Below, piece by piece: positions 39,988 through 41,443 of a stretch of DNA of 41,443 nucleotides. This stretch comes from a virus: the IMG/VR virus record IMGVR_UViG_3300027692_000005, positions 1-41,443 of that record, one strand, 5' to 3'. The notes below the pieces were generated by a model that saw only the letters and a program-made list of their open reading frames with translations, searched no databases and was not told where the DNA came from. The position numbers were made by a program, and so were the translations under genes. Numbering within the stretch: the first letter of the stretch is position 1; the number at the start of each line of letters is the position of its first letter.

Positions 39988-40296
39988 ATGCCGAAGATTA
40001 CCAACCCGTGGCTCGCCGCGCTGCAAGCCGCACTTTATTCCTGGTACATTTCGATCTTCACGATTCTCAGCGCGATCATCGCCACCGGCTGGGCACTCGG
40101 CGTCGGCACACCATCGCAGCCCGCCGGCGGCTTCAACGATTGGCCAACGTTCGTGATTTTTATGAAGCACGTGTGGTTTGCCGGGCTCATCGGGCTCATC
40201 TTTCAAGTCGGGCCGTACGCTCGCGCGAAGCAGGCCGCGTCTGCGGCCTCTGGAGGCAACGCGCTTCCTCCGCCTGAGCAGATGCCAAAATCCTAG
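39988..40296 (+). CDS. Holin candidate, two transmembrane helices
   Basis: A 102-residue protein starting at ATG 39988 with AGGAG upstream; an earlier in-frame start (39874) lies inside the previous gene. Transmembrane helices lie at about residues 13-38 (LYSWYISIFTILSAIIATGW) and 54-76 (FVIFMKHVWFAGLIGLIFQV). The C-terminus is short and polar (EQMPKS). Size, two helices and the presence of an endolysin without a signal peptide fit a class II holin. It is not adjacent to the endolysin, which is less usual, so the membrane peptide at 295-477 remains an alternative. Confidence 0.55.
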   Translation: MPKITNPWLAALQAALYSWYISIFTILSAIIATGWALGVGTPSQPAGGFNDWPTFVIFMKHVWFAGLIGLIFQVGPYARAKQAASAASGGNALPPPEQMPKS

Positions 40297-40331
40297 AGCG
40301 CGCCGTCGCTCGGATCCCTGCACTGTAAACC

Positions 40332-40355
40332 TTTCCGGCGCAACGCGTCGGGAAA
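40332..40355 (+). promoter_or_regulatory. Bulged hairpin TTTCC-GGC / GTC-N-GGAAA, copy 2
   Basis: TTTCC (40332-40336) pairs with GGAAA (40351-40355). Inside, GGCGC pairs with GCGTC with one G-U pair, loop AAC and an unpaired G on the 3' side. The design is the same as at 33910-33932. It is followed by GCTAGGAGA, the ribosome site of the 40383 gene. Confidence 0.55.
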
Positions 40356-40382
40356 ATCACCCAAACCTAGCTAGGAGAAATA

Positions 40383-40607
40383 ATGACCGATACCGCGGCC
40401 CTACTTCAAGCCGTCAACGACGAAGCCAAGGGCGAGACCATTCTGCAGCAAACGATCCAGTTCGTGGAAAACGTCGCGCTGCGCCAACCCGCGAAGATCG
40501 ACTACGATATCCCGACCGAAAAGCTCACGCAGACCGTTCTGAACGGTACGCTGACCGAGGAAGAGGTTGACGGTAAGCTCGAGGTCACCTGGACCCCGAA
40601 CCCGTAG
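40383..40607 (+). CDS. 74-residue unknown protein
   Basis: A soluble acidic protein (GETILQQTIQFVENVALRQPA, LTEEEVDGKLEVTWTPNP). TAGGAGAAATA precedes the ATG. Its stop overlaps the next GTG by one base. No family is recognised. Confidence 0.5.
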   Translation: MTDTAALLQAVNDEAKGETILQQTIQFVENVALRQPAKIDYDIPTEKLTQTVLNGTLTEEEVDGKLEVTWTPNP

Positions 40608-40876
40608 TGCTGCCTCTCATCATCGCGTTGCTTAACCTCGCGCCCTCGATCATTCCGGCGTTCCGGAAAGCGGGCGTTGCGGTGGCGCCGATCCCCGGCG
40701 GCTCAAACGCCACGATCGATGAGGTCGAGAGCATCATCGGCACGGCCGGCGCGGACTTCACGAACTTCGAGAGCGGGCAAGCCGTTGTGCTTGGAACGTT
40801 CAGCGAAGGCGGGAAGCCGTGCACGATCGTCGCGTTCCAGAACGGCGGCGCGGCTGCCGTAAGCCTGGGACTGTAA
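40607..40876 (+). CDS. 89-residue unknown protein
   Basis: The start GTG overlaps the preceding TAG. The N-terminus is hydrophobic (MLPLIIALLNLAPSIIPAFRK), possibly membrane-associated, followed by a mixed alpha/beta part (ATIDEVESIIGTAGADFTNFE and GTFSEGGKPCTIVAFQ). It closes the last run of structural genes before a strong terminator. Function unknown. Confidence 0.5.
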   Translation: MLPLIIALLNLAPSIIPAFRKAGVAVAPIPGGSNATIDEVESIIGTAGADFTNFESGQAVVLGTFSEGGKPCTIVAFQNGGAAAVSLGL

Positions 40877-40906
40877 GCCCGAGCCTATCGGAGATCCTCT
40901 ATTGGA

Positions 40907-40943
40907 AGCCCGGTTGCCTCTTCGGAGGTGGCCGGGCTTTTTT
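40907..40943 (+). terminator. Rho-independent terminator with UUCG loop
   Basis: AGCCCGG (40907-40913) pairs with CCGGGCT (40932-40938). The inner CCTC/GAGG continues the stem to a TTCG tetraloop, and six T residues follow. This is a strong terminator that ends the long late operon. Confidence 0.9.
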
Positions 40944-40971
40944 GTTTTTGTATTACAGAAAGTCACCCAAG

Positions 40972-41133
40972 TTGTACGAGTACGATGACGAACGAATCCG
41001 CGAGGCCCTCAATGCGCCGATCGAGGAGCGCGAGAAGATGGAGCTTCCGAAGACAATCCCGCTCGAGCAGCTCGAGCGTTGCCGGCTGAAGCCGCTGCCA
41101 GCGCACAGCAAGAAGGGCACCATCCCCCGCTGA
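40972..41133 (+). CDS. Possible 53-residue soluble protein
   Basis: TTG 40972 opens a frame of highly charged helical sequence (YEYDDERIREALNAPIEERE, then ELPKTIPLEQLERCRLKPLP) ending at TGA. The frame also extends upstream through the terminator, where coding is unlikely. Only a weak AAG purine site precedes the TTG. It could be a small regulatory protein or chance. Confidence 0.35.
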   Translation: MYEYDDERIREALNAPIEEREKMELPKTIPLEQLERCRLKPLPAHSKKGTIPR

Positions 41134-41165
41134 TGCGTGACCGCTTTCGTACGGCGAAACGACGA

Positions 41166-41191
41166 GTTGCGAAATTGCGCAATTCCGCAAC
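41166..41191 (+). repeat. Inverted repeat GTTGCG / CGCAAC with AATTGCGCAATT core
   Basis: The perfect 12-bp palindrome AATTGCGCAATT (41173-41184) is flanked by pairing GTTGCG and CGCAAC. The whole is near-symmetric over 26 bp. No T run follows. It could be an operator or a hairpin upstream of the tRNA-like element. Confidence 0.5.
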
Positions 41192-41203
41192 CGCTCATTT
41201 CCT

Positions 41204-41226
41204 GAGTGCCACCACGTATGGCACTC
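41204..41226 (+). repeat. Inverted repeat GAGTGCCA / TGGCACTC
   Basis: Eight perfect base pairs with a seven-base spacer (CCACGTA). It lies just upstream of a TACAAT (41235-41240) that could be a -10 box for the tRNA-like element, though no -35 box is clear. The position fits an operator. Confidence 0.45.
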
Positions 41227-41257
41227 GGCTGCCGTACAATATAAGCATGAAAGATAC

Positions 41258-41323
41258 GGGGGTGCTAGGTGGGAGCGCGGTCTCCTAAACCAACGCTCGA
41301 GGGTTCGATTCCCTCCACCTCCA
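41258..41323 (+). tRNA. tRNA-like element, Arg(CCT)-like, lacking a D arm
   Basis: A 66-nt element. An acceptor-like stem GGGGGTG pairs with CACCTCC (41316-41322) with one G-U pair, followed by A. A perfect T arm (GAGGG, loop TTCGATT, CCCTC) spans 41299-41315. An anticodon-like loop CTCCTAA (41282-41288) reads CCU. The classical anticodon stem has only three pairs, but GAGCG/CGCTC (41273-41277, 41294-41298) extends it around mismatches. The region where a D arm should be is only CTAGGTGG. It may be a functional minimal tRNA, a degenerate tRNA or an attachment-site remnant. No encoded CCA. Confidence 0.5.
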
Positions 41324-41395
41324 CTCCACGCGTGGACTCCGGTTCGTTCGCGTGGTAGGATAAACGCTGGAGACCGCGCCCTATCCTGGTACGAG

Positions 41396-41428
41396 GGGAC
41401 CGCTGAAAGGCGGTCCCTTTCATTTTTT
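41396..41428 (+). terminator. Rho-independent terminator after the tRNA-like element
   Basis: GGGACCGC (41396-41403) pairs perfectly with GCGGTCCC (41410-41417) around TGAAAG, followed by TTTCATTTTTT. The remaining bases to the window end show no feature. Confidence 0.85.
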
Positions 41429-41443
41429 GTGGAGTCCGGCGGG

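Noticed and set aside
41258-41323. tmRNA (ssrA) 3' end
   Set aside because: The 5' GGGGGTG and T arm look similar, but the element is only 66 nt, with no tag reading frame or pseudoknots. The anticodon-like loop fits a tRNA better.
1-41443. CRISPR array
   Set aside because: No regularly spaced near-identical repeats of 20-40 bp are present. The repeats seen are coding repeats or hairpins.
1-41443. Integrase, excisionase or repressor genes as proof of a prophage
   Set aside because: None can be recognised. The temperate or lytic nature cannot be decided from this window.

Overview
The window reads as the virion-structure half of a contractile-tailed (myovirus-like) dsDNA phage or prophage. 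Nearly all genes lie on the + strand in tight order, with 1-4 nt overlaps and GTG/TTG starts common. GC is high by eye (not calculated). No integrase, repressor, replication, polymerase or recombination gene is visible, so this is probably not the whole genome. Several genes carry Sec-type signal peptides and one carries a lipobox, so the host is a bacterium with a conventional Sec/Lsp pathway, perhaps a diderm. I cannot name the host phylum from sequence alone.

Layout. 1-4.9 kb: end of an unknown protein, a two-helix membrane peptide, the large terminase (interrupted by an intein whose HNH endonuclease lies in a different reading frame), an orphan pectate-lyase-like cap, and small unknown proteins. 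4.9-9.4 kb: portal, scaffold-like protein, a 258-nt leader with three matching stem-loops, major capsid protein, terminator. 9.4-14.7 kb: connector and completion genes, interrupted by an HNH-AP2 endonuclease (- strand), a zinc-ribbon HNH endonuclease and a stand-alone CheY-like receiver. 14.7-25.6 kb: sheath, tube, tail assembly chaperone with a -1 frameshift signal, tape measure, circularisation/gpU-like protein, hub, spike, gp25-like wedge and baseplate J. 25.6-40.9 kb: fibres and appendages, an amidase endolysin, a holin candidate and many small proteins. Five or six of these have export signals, including three that look like virion appendages. 40.9-41.4 kb: strong terminator, a short ORF, inverted repeats, a tRNA-like element without a D arm, and a second terminator.

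How the parts work together: terminase and portal package DNA into a capsid built on the scaffold. Connectors join it to a sheath-and-tube tail whose length is set by the tape measure and whose tip is hub, spike and wedge. Repeat-rich fibres decorate the particle, and endolysin plus holin release it.

Most unusual points: the out-of-frame HNH gene inside a terminase intein; three covarying GUGAU-loop hairpins before the capsid gene; Sec signal peptides on phage appendage proteins; a complete receiver domain inside the head-tail operon; a hairpin architecture repeated 6.4 kb apart; and non-AUG starts for the portal and a hidden adaptor gene.
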